Assembly (NCBI GenBank): GCA_009840945.1
Contig: VXMU01000094.1
Span: 1 to 52,798, forward strand
Origin: Chloroflexota bacterium
GTDB taxonomy: Bacteria; Chloroflexota; Dehalococcoidia; UBA2979
Reading direction: 5' to 3'
DNA: 52,798 nt
The notes beneath the pieces are model-generated. The model worked only from the letters and a program-made list of their open reading frames with translations, ran no database searches and was not told the DNA's origin. Positions within the stretch are counted from its first letter, which is position 1, and every line of letters starts with the position of its first letter. The translations under genes and the position numbers were made by a program. Below, one piece after another: positions 31,814-42,055 of this stretch.

Positions 31814-32532
31814 GGGGCGTTCGCCCGTTCGTACGCCTCGACGGCCCGGGCCACGACGCCGTCCACGTCGAGGTCGTCGGTGACGATTACGACCGCGTCG
31901 TCGGCCGCCTGCTCGGGGCGGATCGCGCGGTGGCCGGTCGAGTCGAGCTGGTCGCGGCGGTCGGTCTCCGCGCTCACGCTGCCGAGGTCGCTCGCGCGGC
32001 CCGCGGCCCGCTCCTCGGCGAGGCGGCGCGCGGCGCGCACCTCGAGCGATGCGTGCAGGAAGAGCTTGGTGCGGGCCTCCGTGAGGACGCGCGTGCCGAT
32101 GTCGCGCCCCGCCATCACGATCGGGGTCCGCTCGGCGAAGGCGCGCTGACGCCGCACCAGCTCGTCGCGCACCGCCGGGACGCGCGAGATCAGCGAGACG
32201 GTCGCCTCGATCTCCGGCTCGCGCAGCCGGTCGCTCACGTCGCTGCCGGCGATGACGACGCGGGGCGTCTCCGGGTCGGGCCACCGCACGTCGAGGTCCA
32301 GCCCGCGCACGAGCGCCGCGACGGCCGCCTCGTCGTCCGGGTCGACGGGCGACTCGAGGACCGCCAGCGTGCAGGCCCGGTACATCAGGCCGGTGTCGAG
32401 GAAGCCGTAGTCGAGGCGGCGCGCCAGCGCGCGGCCGACGGCGCTCTTGCCGGAGGCGGTGGGACCGTCGATGGCGACGCTGCGCCCGATCGAGCCCGCG
32501 GGTGTGTCGGGATCCGATGCGTCGGCCGGCAT
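31810..32532 (-). CDS. cmk: Cytidylate kinase
   Basis: SVAIDGPTASGKSAVGRALARRLDYGFLDTGLMYRA...IVMAGRDIGTRVLTEARTKLFLHAS; alternative start 32577. Confidence 0.95.
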   Translation of the reverse strand: MPADASDPDTPAGSIGRSVAIDGPTASGKSAVGRALARRLDYGFLDTGLMYRACTLAVLESPVDPDDEAAVAALVRGLDLDVRWPDPETPRVVIAGSDVSDRLREPEIEATVSLISRVPAVRDELVRRQRAFAERTPIVMAGRDIGTRVLTEARTKLFLHASLEVRAARRLAEERAAGRASDLGSVSAETDRRDQLDSTGHRAIRPEQAADDAVVIVTDDLDVDGVVARAVEAYERANAP

Positions 32533-32603
32533 TGCGCGCTCCACCGCCGCACCGCCCCTCAGTGGCCTCGCGATCATAGGAACGGCTCCTCGGCGGCGTC
32601 CAC

Positions 32604-33356
32604 TTACGGGCCGTCGAGCCCGCACTGCGCCCGCAGCCCGGCGAGTTCGCCGCCGGTGAGCGCACGCGCCGCGCCTGGCTCCAGGGTGCCCAGCTCGAGC
32701 GGACCGAGGCGCGTGCGGACCAGGCGACGCACCGGGTGCCCGACGGCGGCCAGCATGCGCCGCACCTGACGCTTGCGCCCCTCGTGCAGCACCAGCCGCA
32801 CCCACCAGCAGTCGCCGTCGGGGCGCAGCCGCTCCGCCTCGGCCGGGCTCGTCGGGCCGTCGTCGAGGTCGATGCCGGCGCGCAGCCGCGCGAGCGCCTC
32901 GTCGCCGGGGCGGCCGTCGACCAGCGCCTCGTAGGTCTTCGCCACCTCGAAGCGCGGGTGCGCGACGCGGTGCGCCAGCTCGCCGTCCGTGGTGAGCAGC
33001 AGCAGCCCCTCGCTGTCGCGGTCGAGGCGGCCGACGTGGCGGAGGCCGGCCGGAACGTCGCCCAGCAGGTCGAAGACCGTGGGTCGCCCTCGATGGTCCG
33101 AGGCGGCGACGATGACGTCGGGCGGCTTGTGCAGCATCAGCGTGAGCGCGGCCTGCTCGTCGTCGAGCGGCGTGCCGTCGACGGTGATGCGCGCGGAGGG
33201 GGCGGCGCGCTGGCCAATGGTCGCGGGGTGGCCGTCGACGCGGACGCGGCCGGCGCGGATCAGCTCCTCGGCCTTGCGGCGGCTGCCGTAGCCGCGTCGC
33301 GCGAGGATCTTCTGGAGGCGTTCGCCAGGGTCGCCGGAGTCGGTATCGGTGGGCAC
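32604..33356 (-). CDS. RsuA/RluB-family pseudouridine synthase
   Basis: ERLQKILARRGYGSRRKAEELIRAGRVRVDG (S4 domain); HVGRLDRDSEGLLLLTTDGELAHRV. Confidence 0.95.
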   Translation of the reverse strand: MPTDTDSGDPGERLQKILARRGYGSRRKAEELIRAGRVRVDGHPATIGQRAAPSARITVDGTPLDDEQAALTLMLHKPPDVIVAASDHRGRPTVFDLLGDVPAGLRHVGRLDRDSEGLLLLTTDGELAHRVAHPRFEVAKTYEALVDGRPGDEALARLRAGIDLDDGPTSPAEAERLRPDGDCWWVRLVLHEGRKRQVRRMLAAVGHPVRRLVRTRLGPLELGTLEPGAARALTGGELAGLRAQCGLDGP

Positions 33357-33367
33357 GCGTTGCCCGC

Positions 33368-33700
33368 CTAGCGGCGGCGCATCCGCTCGATGACGATCCA
33401 CTCGGTGATGTCGACGCGCGTGGCCGGACCGGTGCGGCCCATGCGGCCGACGAACCGCTCGATGACGCCGCCGAGGCTCGCCCGCAGCGCCTGCTCCGCC
33501 GCCAGTGCGACGACGGCCACGGCCACCGAGCGCGCGACCACCGGCAGCGCCGACTCGGCGGCGGCGACCAGCGCGCGCGACCCGACGACGGTGAGGGCGC
33601 GGGTGCGCACCGCCCACGGCAGCGGCAGCCGCTGCTCGATGCGTGCGAGCGCGCGCTCACGGGGCACGGGGCCGCCGGGTCGTGGCGTGGAGTCCGGCAC
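33368..33700 (-). CDS. Hypothetical protein
   Basis: 110-aa ORF in operon context, hydrophobic central segment; no recognisable family. Confidence 0.55.
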   Translation of the reverse strand: MPDSTPRPGGPVPRERALARIEQRLPLPWAVRTRALTVVGSRALVAAAESALPVVARSVAVAVVALAAEQALRASLGGVIERFVGRMGRTGPATRVDITEWIVIERMRRR

Positions 33701-33770
33701 GCGGTCCTCGTCTCGGGGAGTGCCGACAGCCTAACGGGTACGGGCGGGGCGCGGCCAGTCGCGCCCGCGT

Positions 33771-34589
33771 TCAGCGGGCGGCGAGCTGCGCCTCGACGCG
33801 ATCGGTCACGTCGGCCGGGGGTGCGGGGCGGCCTGTGGCGTCGACGACGCGCGCGCCCGCGACGCGGAGCGCGCCGCTGGCGAACTCGGCGATCGCCGCG
33901 GCGAGCAAGGGCGCCTCGCGCTCGACGCCGCGCGCGCGGATCGCCGCGAACAGCGGTGTGGCGTCCAGGGTTGCGTCGTCGAGGTCGCCGGGGGGGCCGG
34001 GAAGCGCCTCGCGGAGCGCTTCGAGCGCAGGGTCGCGCAGCGGGTAGCGGCAGTAGGCGACCGCCGGGCCCTCGTCCACCTCGGGGATGGCGAGGTGGAC
34101 CATCACCCCGCTCTCGTCGGCGCCCTCGCGGATGAGCTCGCGGATCACGGCCTGCCAGACGCCCGCCGGGCCGTCAGGCAAGGCGGGGTGGAGGTTGAGC
34201 AGCGCGTGCCGCGTTACCAGCTCGCGCTCCACGATCAGCATGTAGCCGGCGAGCACGCCGAGGTCGAACGAGTGCTCCTCGATCGCCTCGGCGACGCGGC
34301 GGTCGTACGCGAGCCGCCACTCGGGCAGCGGCGCGTCGGGACGCGAGCGCTCGCCGCCGACGGACCGCCGGAACGCGACCGACGAGCAGCTCACGAGCGG
34401 GATGCCCGCGCCCTCGACGAGGTCGAAGAACGAGTCGGTCGCCTCGGACTCGCCGCGCTCGCGGTTCGAGAAGACGAACGCGAACTCGGCGTCGAGGTCG
34501 CCCTCGCGGACGGCGCGCTCAACGTACTCGAACATCCCGCGCGAGCCGGGGCCGCGCGCTGTCGTGAACCAGCCGATGCGGAGTGTCAC
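33771..34589 (-). CDS. Formyltransferase-family (PurN-like) protein with C-terminal extension
   Basis: LRIGWFTTARGPGSRGMFEYV...DLGVLAGYMLIVERELVTRHALLNLHPALPDGPAGVWQAVI. Confidence 0.8.
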   Translation of the reverse strand: MTLRIGWFTTARGPGSRGMFEYVERAVREGDLDAEFAFVFSNRERGESEATDSFFDLVEGAGIPLVSCSSVAFRRSVGGERSRPDAPLPEWRLAYDRRVAEAIEEHSFDLGVLAGYMLIVERELVTRHALLNLHPALPDGPAGVWQAVIRELIREGADESGVMVHLAIPEVDEGPAVAYCRYPLRDPALEALREALPGPPGDLDDATLDATPLFAAIRARGVEREAPLLAAAIAEFASGALRVAGARVVDATGRPAPPADVTDRVEAQLAAR

Positions 34590-34834
34590 AGCAGCGAGCT
34601 TTGCGTCGCCTCGTCGTAGGCCTCGCGCAGCCGCTCGACGCGCTGCGAGGCGTCGGCGAGCATCCGCTGGCAGCGCTCGGCGATGCGCATCCCCTCGGCG
34701 TAGAGCTCGACGGAGCGTTCGAGGGGCAGGTCGCCGGCCTCGAGTTGCGCCGTGATCGCCTCCAGCCTCGCGAAGAGCGCCTCGAACGAGTCGTCGCCGT
34801 CGCCTGCGGCTGCTTCGGGCGTGGCGTCTGGCAT
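34586..34834 (-). CDS. xseB: Exodeoxyribonuclease VII small subunit
   Basis: SFEALFARLEAITAQLEAGDLPLERSVELYAEGMRIAERCQRML; adjacent to xseA. Confidence 0.93.
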   Translation of the reverse strand: MPDATPEAAAGDGDDSFEALFARLEAITAQLEAGDLPLERSVELYAEGMRIAERCQRMLADASQRVERLREAYDEATQSSLL

Positions 34835-34854
34835 CGAGGCTCCTCGTTGCGTTC

Positions 34855-36039
34855 TTAGCCGGTGATGCGCGCGGAGCGCGTGCCGTCGCGCAGCCGCAAC
34901 TGTACCGCGTCGTCCGGCCGCAGCGCCGCCGCTGATGTCACCACCGAGCCGTCCTCGCGCGTCACGACCGCGTAGCCGCGGTCGAGCGTGGCGAGGGGCG
35001 AGAGCGCGGCAAGGCGGCCGCCGAGGGCGCCCGTGCGCTCGCCCGCGCGCGCGATGGCGAGCTCGAGCGCGCGCCCGCCCGCGGCGGCGCGCTCCTCGAT
35101 GCGGCGCGACGCTGCCGCCAGGTCCGGGAGCCCTGCCGCAAGCGCCGTGGCGGAGCGCTCGGTGCGGGTGGTCGCGGCGTCGAGGCGGCGGCTCATCGCC
35201 GTGTCGGCGTGGCGGGCGAGGACGCCGACGCGCTGCGAGACCTCGGCGCGGTCGGGCGCGACGAGCTCGGCCGCGGCCGACGGCGTGGGCGCGCGCACGT
35301 CGGCGACGAGGTCGGCGAGCGTGGTGTCGGTCTCGTGGCCGACGGCGGAGATGACGGGGACGGGCGAGGCGTAGATGGCGCGGCTCACCGGCTCCTCGTT
35401 GAACGGCCACAGGTCCTCGGCCGCTCCGCCCCCGCGCGCGAGGATGATCGCGTCGAGGTGCTCCTCGCCGAGTCGCCGCAGCGCGTCGGCGATGAGCCCC
35501 GAGGCGCCCTCGCCCTGCACGCGCGCGGGGGCGACGACCAGGCGCGCGAGGGGCCAGCGACGGCCAAGCACATCGGTCACGTCGTGGAGCACCGCGCCGG
35601 TCGGCGAGGTCACGAGGCCGACGCGCTGCGGGAAGGCGGGCAGCGGCCGCTTGCGTTCGGGCGCGAGCAGCCCCTCCTCCTCGAACTTCGCGCGCAGGCG
35701 CTCGAACTCCGCCGCCAGCGCGCCGACACCCTCCGGCTGCACGAAGTCGACGATGAACGAGAGGTCGCCGCGCTGCTCGTAGAGTGAGAGCGAGCCGTAG
35801 ACGACCACCGAGATGCCCTCGGCGATGCGCTGCCCCTGGCCGACATTGCGGCTGCGGAACAGCACGCAGCGCAGCGCGGCGCCGCCGTCGCCGAGCGTGA
35901 AGTAGACGTGGCCCGAGGAGGCGCGGGTGAGGTTCGAGACCTCGCCCGAGATCCAGATGTCGGAGAGGTGGCGGTTGGCCTCGATCAGCTCCCGCAGGTA
36001 GCGGGTGACCTGGCGGACCGGGTAGACCTCGGGCGGCAT
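34855..36039 (-). CDS. xseA: Exodeoxyribonuclease VII large subunit
   Basis: VYPVRQVTRYLRELIEANRHLSDIWISGEVSNLTRASSGHVYFTLGDGGAALRCVLFR; GVGHETDTTLADLVADVRAPTPSAAAE. Confidence 0.97.
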   Translation of the reverse strand: MPPEVYPVRQVTRYLRELIEANRHLSDIWISGEVSNLTRASSGHVYFTLGDGGAALRCVLFRSRNVGQGQRIAEGISVVVYGSLSLYEQRGDLSFIVDFVQPEGVGALAAEFERLRAKFEEEGLLAPERKRPLPAFPQRVGLVTSPTGAVLHDVTDVLGRRWPLARLVVAPARVQGEGASGLIADALRRLGEEHLDAIILARGGGAAEDLWPFNEEPVSRAIYASPVPVISAVGHETDTTLADLVADVRAPTPSAAAELVAPDRAEVSQRVGVLARHADTAMSRRLDAATTRTERSATALAAGLPDLAAASRRIEERAAAGGRALELAIARAGERTGALGGRLAALSPLATLDRGYAVVTREDGSVVTSAAALRPDDAVQLRLRDGTRSARITG

Positions 36040-36062
36040 CGTGCTCGCCTCCGGCGGCCGAC

Positions 36063-36626
36063 CTAGCGGGTCGAGGTCCGCTCGATGTACGTCCCGGTCG
36101 AGGTCGAAACCTTGATGGTGTCGCCGGGGTTGATGAACAGCGGCACGTCGACGACGAGGCCCGTCTCGAGCGTCGCGGGCTTCGTCGCGCCGGTGGCGGT
36201 GTCGCCCTTCACGCCGGGGTCGGACTGCACGATCTCGAGGTTCACCGCGGCGGCAAGCTCGATGCCGAGCGCCTCCTCGCCGTAGAGCTGGACCTGCACC
36301 AGGTCGCCCTCCTTGAGATACGGCAGGGCACCCTCGATGGCGTCGTGCGGGACCGCGATCTGGTCGTAGGTCTCGGTGTTCATGAACGTGTAGCTGTCGC
36401 CGTCGGCGTAGAGGTACTGCATCTCGCGGCGCTCGACGCGGGCAGCGGTCAGCTTCTCGCCGGCGTTGAAGGTGCGCTCGATGATGTGGCCGCCGCGCAG
36501 GTCGCGCATCTTGACGCGGTAGACGGCGGACTTCTTCGTCTTGACGTGGTGGACGTCGACGACCTGGTAGAGCGAGCCGTCGACTTCCACCGACACGCCG
36601 CGCTTGATGTCTCCGGTACCGATCAC
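36063..36626 (-). CDS. efp: Elongation factor P
   Basis: DIKRGVSVEVDGSLYQVVDVHHVKTKKSAVYRVKMRDLRGGHIIERTF; C-terminal TGLVVDVPLFINPGDTIKVSTSTGTYIER. Confidence 0.97.
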   Translation of the reverse strand: MIGTGDIKRGVSVEVDGSLYQVVDVHHVKTKKSAVYRVKMRDLRGGHIIERTFNAGEKLTAARVERREMQYLYADGDSYTFMNTETYDQIAVPHDAIEGALPYLKEGDLVQVQLYGEEALGIELAAAVNLEIVQSDPGVKGDTATGATKPATLETGLVVDVPLFINPGDTIKVSTSTGTYIERTSTR

Positions 36627-37741
36627 GAGCCACCCCCGACTTCCAGGTCCAGCTTCGCGGCGCGCGAGATTACGCGCAGCCTGCCGTCCTCCATCACGCA
36701 CTGATCCTCGATGCGCACGCCCCCCCACCCCGGAATGTAGACCCCCGGCTCGACGGTGACGACCTGCCCGTCGGCGAGCAGGTCCTCCGAGTCCGCCGAC
36801 AGCCGCGGCGCCTCGTGAATGTCGAGGCCGACGCCGTGGCCGAGCCCGTGCGTGAAGCGGTCGCCGTAGCCGGCCTCGGCCAGCACCGTAGCAGCGATCG
36901 CGTGCGCCTGTCCGCCCGTCATCCCCGCCTCGATGCGCTCCTCGGCCATCTCCTGCGCCGCGAGGACGGCGTCGTAAACGCGCGGGAACGCCTCGTCCGG
37001 CTCACCCACGCACACCGTGCGCGTGAGGTCGGACCGATACCCGCCGACGATGACGCCGAGGTCCATCACCACGGGCTGTCCCGCCGCGATGGCGGCGTCG
37101 CTCGGGCGGTGGTGCGCCATCGCGCCGTTGGGACCGGCGGCGATGATCGTCTCGAACGCCATGCCGTCCGCGCCGTGCTCGTAGGCGTGACGCTGTGCCT
37201 CCCACGCCACCTCGCGCTCGGTCACACCGTCCCGCAGGCACGAGGCGGCGTGCGCCCAGACCTCGTCGCCGAGGTACACGGCCACGGTCAACGCCTCGAC
37301 CTCGGCGGCGTCCTTGATCGCGCGCAGCGGCTCGACGGCGCCTGGAGCCGGGACCAGCCGCGGGCGGTCGCCCGCCGGGAGCCCCTCGATCGCCCCGACC
37401 CACTCCATGTGCTCGGCGACTGTCAGGCCGCCGGGCTCGAATCCGAGCCGCGCGCCCCCGAGGCCGTCAAGGAGCGGGGCGACGAAGCTCGCGACGCTGC
37501 GCAGCGGCGCGGGGACCAACTCGAACTCCGGCGACTGGCGCTGCGCCTGCTCGTGGTAGCGGCCGTCGGTCGCGATGCGCGCGCGCCGCGCGTCGACGAC
37601 GAGCACGCCCGCCGACCCGGTGAACCCGGAGAGCCAGCGCCGGTTCGACGGCGCGCTCACGAGCAGCGCGTCCACGTCGAGCGCGTCGAGGCGTTCGCGG
37701 AGCCGCGCGAGGCGTGCGCCGGTGCCGGTCGCCTCGGTCAC
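36623..37741 (-). CDS. Xaa-Pro aminopeptidase / M24 family peptidase
   Basis: MDLGVIVGGYRSDLTRTVCVG, FTHGLGHGVGLDIHEAPRLS, VTVEPGVYIPGWGGVRIED; GTG start 37741. Confidence 0.96.
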   Translation of the reverse strand: MTEATGTGARLARLRERLDALDVDALLVSAPSNRRWLSGFTGSAGVLVVDARRARIATDGRYHEQAQRQSPEFELVPAPLRSVASFVAPLLDGLGGARLGFEPGGLTVAEHMEWVGAIEGLPAGDRPRLVPAPGAVEPLRAIKDAAEVEALTVAVYLGDEVWAHAASCLRDGVTEREVAWEAQRHAYEHGADGMAFETIIAAGPNGAMAHHRPSDAAIAAGQPVVMDLGVIVGGYRSDLTRTVCVGEPDEAFPRVYDAVLAAQEMAEERIEAGMTGGQAHAIAATVLAEAGYGDRFTHGLGHGVGLDIHEAPRLSADSEDLLADGQVVTVEPGVYIPGWGGVRIEDQCVMEDGRLRVISRAAKLDLEVGGGS

Positions 37742-37746
37742 GGGCG

Positions 37747-38184
37747 CTACTCCAGCTCGCTCAGCCGGCTGTGCAGGAGGTCGAGCGCGGCGAGGTAGCC
37801 GCGGTACCCGAAGCCGCTCACCTGGCCCCACACCACGGGGGAAATGAGCGAGGTGTGGCGGACCGCCTCGCGCGCGTGGACGTTGCTGAGGTGCACCTCG
37901 ACCGTCGGGACCTGGATCGCGGCGATCGCGTCGGCGATGGCGAGCGAGGTGTGGGTGTACGCGGCGGCGTTGATGACCACGCCGTCCCAGTCGCGGTGCG
38001 CGTGCAGGGCGTCGACGAGGGCGCCCTCGGAGTTCGACTGCACGCACGCGATCTCGATGCCGAGTTCCTCGGCGCGGCCCTCGCAGAGCAGCTCGATGTC
38101 GCGCAGGGTCTCGCGGCCGTAGATCTCCGGCTCGCGCTGCCCGAGGAGGTTCAGGTTCGGCCCGTTCAGGATCAGGATGCGCAT
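37747..38184 (-). CDS. aroQ: Type II 3-dehydroquinate dehydratase
   Basis: MRILILNGPNLNLLGQREPEIYG...INAAAYTHTSLAIADAI...EVHLSNVHAREAVRHTSLISPV. Confidence 0.97.
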   Translation of the reverse strand: MRILILNGPNLNLLGQREPEIYGRETLRDIELLCEGRAEELGIEIACVQSNSEGALVDALHAHRDWDGVVINAAAYTHTSLAIADAIAAIQVPTVEVHLSNVHAREAVRHTSLISPVVWGQVSGFGYRGYLAALDLLHSRLSELE

Positions 38185-38209
38185 GGGGCTCCCCGGTAAC
38201 GCCGTGCGT

Positions 38210-39217
38210 TCAGTCCGCCTCGCGCTCGCGCTCCACCTCTCGCGAGCGTTCGAGCGCCGTCGAGACGAGCGCGTGCTGCCGCGCGCTCGTGACCGCCGTG
38301 TAGATCTGCGTCGTGTCGGCGGAGGCGTGCCCGAGCAGCTGCTGCACGATGCGCAAGTCTGCCTCGCGTTCCAGCATATGCGTCGCGAAGCTGTGACGCA
38401 GCCGGTGGGGGTGGACGCGCTGGCGGATGGCGGCAGCCACCCCCGCGTCACGCACGATGCGCTGCACCGACCGCGTCGAGAGCCGCCCGCCGGAGCGGTT
38501 GAGGAACAGCGCCTCCGCGGCGCCGCGCGCCATCAGCGGCCGGCCTTCGTCGAGCCACGCCCGGAGCGCGTCGCGCGCCGGTAGCCCGAACAGCGCAACG
38601 CGCGGGCGGTCGCCCTTGCCCATCACCGAGACCTGCCGGTTGGTGAGGTCGAGGTCGCCGCTGTCGAGCGATGCGACCTCGCTGACGCGCAGCCCCGCGC
38701 CGTAGAGCAGCTCGAGGAGCGCCGTGTCCCGCAGCGCCCGCGCGCGGTCGGCGTCCGAGTCGGCCTCGTCGCCCTCGGGGGCGCGCATGAGCGCCTCGGT
38801 CTCGTCCTCGGTGAGGAAGTGCGGGAGGCGCTTGGGGGCCTTCGGGTAGCGCAGGCGCAGGATCGAGTCGCCGGGCCTGGCCGCCGGCAGGCGGCCGTCG
38901 TTGTCCAGCCAGCCGTAGAACGTGCGGATCGTCGACGCGATGCGCTTCACCGAAGCCGGGGCGCGCTCCTGTTCGATGCGCAGCACGCCGAGGTACTCCC
39001 GCGCCAGCTCGCGCCCGGCCTCGTCGAACGCCACGTCGCGGCCGGCGAGGAAGTGGAGGAAGCCTTCGAGGTCGTTGCGGTAGTTGCGCACCGTGTGCGC
39101 GGAGCGCCGCCGCACCGCCTCGAGGTAGTGCAGGTAGTCGCCGAGCGCCCGCGTTGCGCGCTCGTCCAACTCGGTCCGTGAGTCCGTGTGTGCCCGGGAC
39201 ATGGGCGTTCCACCCAT
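38210..39217 (-). CDS. Tyrosine recombinase XerC/XerD
   Basis: LLYGAGLRVSEVASLDSGDLDL...HPHRLRHSFATHMLEREADLRIVQQLLGHASADTTQIYTAVT (R-HxxR-H-Y). Confidence 0.95.
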   Translation of the reverse strand: MGGTPMSRAHTDSRTELDERATRALGDYLHYLEAVRRRSAHTVRNYRNDLEGFLHFLAGRDVAFDEAGRELAREYLGVLRIEQERAPASVKRIASTIRTFYGWLDNDGRLPAARPGDSILRLRYPKAPKRLPHFLTEDETEALMRAPEGDEADSDADRARALRDTALLELLYGAGLRVSEVASLDSGDLDLTNRQVSVMGKGDRPRVALFGLPARDALRAWLDEGRPLMARGAAEALFLNRSGGRLSTRSVQRIVRDAGVAAAIRQRVHPHRLRHSFATHMLEREADLRIVQQLLGHASADTTQIYTAVTSARQHALVSTALERSREVEREREAD

Positions 39218-39265
39218 CCCCCCGCCGGGGTCGAGCGTAGCACGCGGGCGGACGATGGGCGCGCG

Positions 39266-42055
39266 TCAGGCCGAGCGGCGTCGGCTCCCGCGTCCGCGCG
39301 TCGAGCGCGACCGGCCGCCCGATCCACCGCGCGACCGGCCGCGGGCGGGCTTTGGCGCGCGCGGGTCCTTGCCCTGCTCGCGCAGCTTCGCCTCGCGTGC
39401 GGCGATCAGGTCCACCGCCTCGTCGAGCGTCACGGTCGAGGGGTCGCGGCCGCGCGGCAGCGAGGCGTTCACGGTGCCGTCCGTCACGTACGGCCCCCAG
39501 CGCCCGTTCCGCACCTCGATCGGCGCGGCGCTGTCGGGGTGTTTGCCGAGCGTCGCGAGGGCGGCCTGCGCGGCGCGCCCGCGCCGCTTCGGCGCGTTGA
39601 GCAGCGCGACCGCCTCGTCGAGGTCGACGCCGCGCATGTGCTCGTGGTCGTTGAGGCTGCGCGTTTCCTTGCCCGCCTTCACGTACGGGCCGTACGGGCC
39701 GTCTTGGACCACGATCTCGTCGCCGGACTCCGGGTGCGCGCCGAGCACGCGCGGATACGAGAGCAACTCGGTCGCCTGCTCGGGCGTGAGCGCCTCGATG
39801 GTCATGCCGGGCCAGAGGCTGGCGCGCTTCGGCTTGCCCTTGTCGTCGTCGTTCTCGCCGACCTGCACGTACGGGCCGTTGGGGCCGGACTTCACGTATA
39901 CCGGCCGCCCGCTCGCCTCGTCCTGCATCACGACTCGGTCACCGAGGGCCGCCTCGGCCAGCATCGCGAGCGCGTGGTCGAGCGTCAGCTCGTCGGGCGG
40001 CAGGTCGTCGGGGAGCGAGGCGCGCGTGCCGTCGTCGCCGCGCTGCACGTAGGCGCCGTAACGCCCGACGCGCGCCACCACCGTGTTCCCCTCGGCGTCC
40101 TCGCCGAGCGGGATCGAGGAGATCGCGCGTGCGTCGGTCTCCTCCAGCGCCGACTCGATGAGCTGCACGAGCCCGCCGTCGCCCGGGTCGATCGAGGGCA
40201 TCTCGTCGTTGCCGAAGTAGAAGCGTCGCAGCCACGGCTGCGCCTCCATGTCGCCCTCGGCGACGCGGTCGAGATCACCCTCCATGCGCGCGGTGAAGTC
40301 GAAGTCGACGTGGTTGGGGAAGTGCTGCTCCAGCAGGTTCACGACGGCGAACGCGGTCAGCGTCGGAGTCAGCGCGGTGCCGTTCTTCCAGACGTAGTCG
40401 CGCTCCTGCACCTTCTGGAGGATCGTCGCGTAGGTCGAGGGGCGGCCGATGCCGCGCTGCTCCAACTCGCGCACCAGGCTCGCCTCGGTGTAGCGGGCGG
40501 GCGGCCGGGTCTCGTGGCCCTCGGCCTCGGCGGAGACGCCGCGCAGCACCTGGCCCTCGCGTAGCGGCGGCAGGATGCGCTCCTGGTCCTCGAGCTCGGC
40601 GTCGGGGTCGTCGGAGCCCTCGACGTAGGCGCGGAGGAAGCCGGGGAACGTGATCACCTTGCCGGAGACGGAGAAGGCGGCCTTGCCCTCCGCGCCCGCG
40701 TCGGCCTCCAGGCGCGCGTTGGTGCGCAGCCCCTGCGCGTCCTTCATCTGCGAGGCGACCGTGCGCTTCCAGATCAGGTCGTAGAGCCTGTGCTCGTCCG
40801 TGTTCAGCTCGCGGCGCAGGCTGTCCGGCGTGCGGAAGATGTCACCGGCTGGCCGGATCGCCTCGTGCGCCTCCTGCGCGCCCTTCGCACGGGCCCGGTA
40901 GAAGCGAGGCTTGTCCGGGACGTACTCGGGGCCGTAGAGGTCGCTGGCCTGGCGGCGCGCGGCGTTCAGCGCCTGGTGGGACAGGTTCGTCGAGTCCGTC
41001 CGCATGTAGGTGATGTAGCCGTTCTGGTAGAGGTTCTGCGCCACGCCCATCGTGCGCTGCGCGGTGAAGCGCAGCTTGCGCGCCGCCTCCTGCTGCAGGC
41101 TTGAGGTGATGAACGGCGCGGGTGGCCGCTGCGTGTAGGGCCGCTCGTTGACCTCGGCGACTCGGTAGTCGGCCTCGGCCACGGCGCCCGCGACGGCCGT
41201 CGCGCGCTCCTCGCCGAGCTGCACGACGTTGCCGCGCGCGGAGAGCTGCCCCGTCGCGGCGTCGAAGTCCCGCCCGGTGGCGACGCGGGCGCCGTCGAGC
41301 TCGACGAGGCGTGCGGCGAACGGCTCCGGCGGAGCGGCGTCCTCGGTGCTGCGGACCAGCGAGCGCACGTCCCAGAACGAGGAGCTGACGAAGCGCATGC
41401 GCTCGCGCTCGCGCTCGACGATCAGCCGGATGGCGACGGACTGGACGCGCCCGGCGGAGAGCCGGGGACGGACCTTCTTCCACAGCACGGGGGAGACCTC
41501 GTAGCCGTAGAGGTAGTCGAGGACGCGGCGCGCCTCCTGCGCGGAGACGAGGTCGTCGTCGATCTCGCGCGGGTGTTCGAGGGCTTCCTGGATGGCCTGC
41601 TCGGTGATCTCGTGGAAGACCATGCGGCGCACGGGGACGCGCGGCTTCAGCACCTCCTTGAGGTGCCAGGCGATCGCCTCACCCTCGCGGTCCTCGTCCG
41701 TCGCGAGGTAGATCTCGCTGGCGTCGCGCGAGAGCTTGCGGAGCTTGGTGACCTGCTGCCGCTTGTCGGCCGGGATGATGTAGAGCGGCTCGAAGTCGCT
41801 CTCCACTCCGGCGGCGAGGCGGAACCACGGCTGGTTGCGCTCCTTGGCCAGCGCCTTCACGTCGGCGGGCGCCTGCGCCGCGCGCTCCGGCAGGTCGCGG
41901 ATGTGGCCGATCGAGGACTCGACGACCCACTCCGAGCCGGTGTCGGCGCGGTTCAGGAAGCGCTCGATGGTGCGTGCCTTCGCCGGCGACTCGACGATGA
42001 CGAGGCGCGATCCCTCGCCGTTGCGAGTGCGCCCGGTGGCTGCATCAGTGGTCAA
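39266..42055 (-). CDS. topA: DNA topoisomerase I
   Basis: LVIVESPAKARTIERFLNR, LATDEDREGEAIAWHLKEVL, YITYMRTDSTNLS; four C-terminal GRYGAYV/GPYGPYV-type repeats. Confidence 0.98.
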   Translation of the reverse strand: MTTDAATGRTRNGEGSRLVIVESPAKARTIERFLNRADTGSEWVVESSIGHIRDLPERAAQAPADVKALAKERNQPWFRLAAGVESDFEPLYIIPADKRQQVTKLRKLSRDASEIYLATDEDREGEAIAWHLKEVLKPRVPVRRMVFHEITEQAIQEALEHPREIDDDLVSAQEARRVLDYLYGYEVSPVLWKKVRPRLSAGRVQSVAIRLIVERERERMRFVSSSFWDVRSLVRSTEDAAPPEPFAARLVELDGARVATGRDFDAATGQLSARGNVVQLGEERATAVAGAVAEADYRVAEVNERPYTQRPPAPFITSSLQQEAARKLRFTAQRTMGVAQNLYQNGYITYMRTDSTNLSHQALNAARRQASDLYGPEYVPDKPRFYRARAKGAQEAHEAIRPAGDIFRTPDSLRRELNTDEHRLYDLIWKRTVASQMKDAQGLRTNARLEADAGAEGKAAFSVSGKVITFPGFLRAYVEGSDDPDAELEDQERILPPLREGQVLRGVSAEAEGHETRPPARYTEASLVRELEQRGIGRPSTYATILQKVQERDYVWKNGTALTPTLTAFAVVNLLEQHFPNHVDFDFTARMEGDLDRVAEGDMEAQPWLRRFYFGNDEMPSIDPGDGGLVQLIESALEETDARAISSIPLGEDAEGNTVVARVGRYGAYVQRGDDGTRASLPDDLPPDELTLDHALAMLAEAALGDRVVMQDEASGRPVYVKSGPNGPYVQVGENDDDKGKPKRASLWPGMTIEALTPEQATELLSYPRVLGAHPESGDEIVVQDGPYGPYVKAGKETRSLNDHEHMRGVDLDEAVALLNAPKRRGRAAQAALATLGKHPDSAAPIEVRNGRWGPYVTDGTVNASLPRGRDPSTVTLDEAVDLIAAREAKLREQGKDPRAPKPARGRSRGGSGGRSRSTRGRGSRRRSA

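Noticed and set aside
38210-39217. Tyrosine recombinase as a mobile-element integrase
   Set aside because: Sits in a housekeeping cluster (aroQ/topA/dprA) with XerC/D-like architecture and no att repeats or cargo.
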